A stretch of DNA of 26,056 bases from Phallusia fumigata (lineage: Eukaryota > Chordata > Ascidiacea > Phlebobranchia > Ascidiidae): NCBI GenBank assembly GCA_008931825.1, contig QXVZ01017069.1:1-26056 (forward strand), given 5' to 3'. Below are positions 22,754 to 26,056 of the stretch, piece by piece. Under the pieces are notes generated by a model. It saw nothing but the letters and a program-made list of their open reading frames with translations. It ran no database searches and was not told the DNA's origin. Numbering within the stretch: the stretch's first letter is position 1; every line of letters begins with the position of its first letter. The translations under genes and the position numbers were made by a program.

Positions 22754-23324
22754 GTTTAAATTTAATAACGTTACTTTACGTAGATGTATAGTCTGTTCTT
22801 CTTTTATGTCGACATAAAATTACAAAAGATTTTGCGCACACTGATCATTGTTGCATCACAATTGTGAAATTGATGGGTGGGTAACAAGTAATGGAAATGA
22901 TATATGATTGGATATAAAACTTGAAAGGCATTATCACCCACACTACATTGTGTTAGACACGTTTTTCCGACCTCGAAACGTAAACCCGTAATACAAAAAA
23001 AATTGATGATTGTTCGTAAAATGCAAGGATAACCCCGTACCTCGTTTCGGCGTGCATACGGAACCAAATGTAAAATCTCGAACGCACTGCAGCACCGCAC
23101 TTTTTACGATATTTGCTGCTTCCTTGGGCAACGATGGCAGTTTGGGATGTGCACAAACTCCGGGTTCCCAACTGTACTTTTAATGTCTCAATATGCGAAA
23201 CTGAAAACTGTTCTGTTTTTTGCGACTAATTGAGAAACAGACCAAAACAAGTTTGTTGATAGTAAGAAGTTCAGAGGACCTTGGTCGAACCCCCGAAACC
23301 CCGATCGATACCAAGTTAGGAACC

Positions 23325-23549
23325 ACGAGTTTATACCGTCCAGATAAAATAACATGAACTCATGCAGGAGTTGTACCATTTGCTACCAGCTGTTCTCTGT
23401 TAGTGGAAAACTTTATGTTCTTAAATTCATTAAAAAGCAAACAATTTCGAAGGATTTGTGATTTATTGCGTTTTCATTACAACGATTATGCGTGCGTTAA
23501 AAAAACAAATTGGTGTAATAATGGAAAAGAAATTAATGTCCGAAATTAC
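23325..23549 (-). other. 3'UTR and 3' flank of actin gene C
   Basis: The reverse complement aligns with the 3'UTR of actin B (about 21880-22115). Shared words include ACACCAATTTG, CGCAATAAATCACAAATCCT, GAATTTAAGAACATAA and CAGCTGGTAGCAAATGGTAC. The AATAAA lies at 23462-23467 on the minus strand. Similarity fades after TATAAAC near 23330. This marks the 3' end of a minus-strand actin gene whose coding region should lie to its right, exactly where the 'n' at 23550 stands. Confidence 0.85.
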
Positions 23550-23550
23550 N

Positions 23551-23905
23551 GTATTATTTAAAAAAATCAATAAATTCTAACTATAGACGTAAGAGAAGAC
23601 TTGGGTATCTATAACTGAAGAGGGTTTGCTAAAACCGATGCTGGTTGACGAGGAGATGTGATTACAATTTTAATGCGACCGGCTTATATACTATCTGCCT
23701 GGCAACGAATGTGTCAACCGCTGTTCGCAACTTCAACCTTGTAAGGCGTTGTATTATTCAGCTGCCAGATATGCAGCAGGGCGCGATGTCACGCTGGTAT
23801 GCTGACGGTTGTCCGACTGTTAATACTTGTTTGTTTCCAAGGGCGTTCGATAAGTAGTAAGGGGATAACACTCCGACATGGAAACAACAAACGCTAAAAG
23901 GGAAA
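23551..23905 (-). promoter_or_regulatory. Promoter and 5'UTR of actin gene C; coding region missing
   Basis: The reverse complement matches the actin B promoter and 5'UTR (about 19905-20255): CAGCTG (23759-23764), CArG-like CCTTACAAGG (23737-23746), TATATAAG (23683-23690), then the 5'UTR words CACATCTCCTCGTCAACCAG and CTTCTCTTACGTCTA. The match ends about 20 bases before where the ATG should be, and the next character is the 'n' at 23550. No actin codons of gene C are present. Confidence 0.88.
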
Positions 23906-24091
23906 TATCATTTGAGCAGTATGATATGTGAACATGTATAAACATGTAAAAATGTTTGCTAAATTAATTTTCTATTTAGGAACACAAGACACGGACCTAA
24001 AAAATAACTTATCTTAAACGTTTCACTGCATACGAGTTCTCAGGCAGCCATGTTTTGAATTAAGCTACTTTTCTATTATTCGTCGTATGTA

Positions 24092-24351
24092 GTCTAATGC
24101 AGGGCTGCCAAACCCACAGCCCTCGGGCATATACGACCATCAAGGTGGTTTTAAATGATCAGCGACCAGACATTTTACATTTTGTAACATTTTTTGTTTA
24201 CAGGCACAAGAATATTTCCTATTACAACATACCAAAGGTATACCAGTTGATTCTGTTGTAGGCCTATACTAATCAATAACTTTTTTACAAACGCTTAAAA
24301 AAAAATTCCAACTTTCGTAAATAAAGGTTGGACCGGCCTGCTTGTCTAATG
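24092..24351. mobile_element. hAT-like MITE between actin C and D
   Basis: Element at about 24100-24340 (about 241 bases), non-coding. It begins CAGGGCTGCCAAACC and ends with the complement of CAGGCCGGTCCAACC, imperfect terminal inverted repeats matching at 11 of 15 positions. The 8-base sequence GTCTAATG flanks it at 24092-24099 and 24344-24351, the target duplication length of hAT elements; three extra bases (CTT) lie before the right copy. The paralogous A-B spacer has the flanks but not the element, and the distance between TATA boxes is about 806 bases in A-B against 1048 in C-D, which the insertion accounts for. Confidence 0.75.
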
Positions 24352-24671
24352 CGACGTGGCGTGATAAAACTAAAACATTATAAAAATGTCAAAAAATTTT
24401 TACATGCACGTACACACGCAAAATAACAATTTTTGTACAGTAAAAGTTTATCTTACACGTTGTTTCATTGTAAAGCAATGGAAATTAACTCTATATTCTT
24501 AACCACTGATTTCTTAAGTAATCATAACAGGAAAATTATCTAATACATATATCTGCACCACTTATCCGGAACCCTAACAAATAATTTTAGAACTCAAACC
24601 AAAATCAATCTTCAGTCTCCAAATTTGGTCAGCACCTCAACTTGTTGTGTTAACACAGCGGTGGCGGTTGA

Positions 24672-24746
24672 CAGCTGTGACACATGTCTTTATTAGGGCG
24701 ACGTGTTGCAAAAGCCTTTTTCATCCCTTCAAGTCGAGTATATAAG
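24672..24746 (+). promoter_or_regulatory. Core promoter of actin D
   Basis: CAGCTG (24672-24677), CArG-like CTTTATTAGG (24688-24697) and TATATAAG (24739-24746), 84 bases before the ATG. It aligns with the promoter of gene A, not with that of gene B, including the word CAAATTTGGTCAGCACCT further upstream. Confidence 0.75.
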
Positions 24747-24799
24747 CAGAATCCTGCCACGGTCAAATATGCACTCAAACAATCAATCCGATCTATTAA

Positions 24800-26016
<1,217 letters not shown>

Positions 26017-26056
26017 TAAAATATAAATGGTATTGTTATGCGGAAATATCTGTTTC

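Larger units (their letters stand above)
22116..23324. other. Central spacer of the inverted actin duplication
   Basis: Unique DNA between the two arms, about 1.2 kb. It contains a possible small gene (TATAAA at 22323, coding 22526-22705, AATAAA at 22748). The part from 22760 to 23324 shows only short open frames on the minus strand and no recognisable family. Confidence 0.5.

Overview
The window is animal nuclear DNA and most resembles an ascidian (sea squirt) genome of the Ciona type. It is AT-rich and compact. Genes are split into many short exons by short GT-AG introns, and the protein families are chordate ones, including muscle-type actins and ficolin. Calls rest on reading translations, splice phases and remembered family sequences. 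No database search was run. Four single 'n' characters (18401, 18822, 23550, 25543) behave as contig joins, not as unknown bases.

Layout, left to right. 1-3191 (+): the 3' part, 11 exons, of a TMEM104-type multipass transporter-like membrane protein. 5131-3795 (-): a complete six-exon ficolin-type secreted lectin (signal peptide, short collagen stretch, fibrinogen-like domain), convergent with TMEM104. 6650-8103 and 10010-11444 (+): two tandem copies of a five-exon gene for an unrecognised protein of 239 residues with about seven membrane segments. They are separated by 1.9 kb carrying transposon-like debris. 13786-17946 (+): a complete 13-exon RNF10 homologue (RING E3 ligase family, 721 residues), followed by a 3' flank duplicated across an 'n'.

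18823-26056 is a muscle actin cluster built as an inverted duplication of a divergent gene pair. Gene A (-) and gene B (+) share a head-to-head intergenic region. The same arrangement recurs in mirror image as gene C (-) and gene D (+). B is complete (378 residues). A is cut off in exon 2 by an 'n'. C has only its promoter/5'UTR and 3'UTR, with its whole coding region lost at an 'n'. D runs off the window after exon 4. There are two promoter classes: A and D share one, B and C the other. Each gene has a TATA box and an upstream CAGCTG E-box plus a CArG-like element, as expected for co-expressed muscle genes. The C-D spacer is about 240 bp longer than the A-B spacer because of a hAT-like MITE, and the paralogous A-B site is empty. 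The centre of the inverted structure holds a possible tiny two-exon gene.

The most interesting signals are the inverted duplication with its hidden fourth actin gene, the conversion-like sharing of intron 1 between B and D despite different promoters, and the duplicated seven-segment membrane protein of unknown family.
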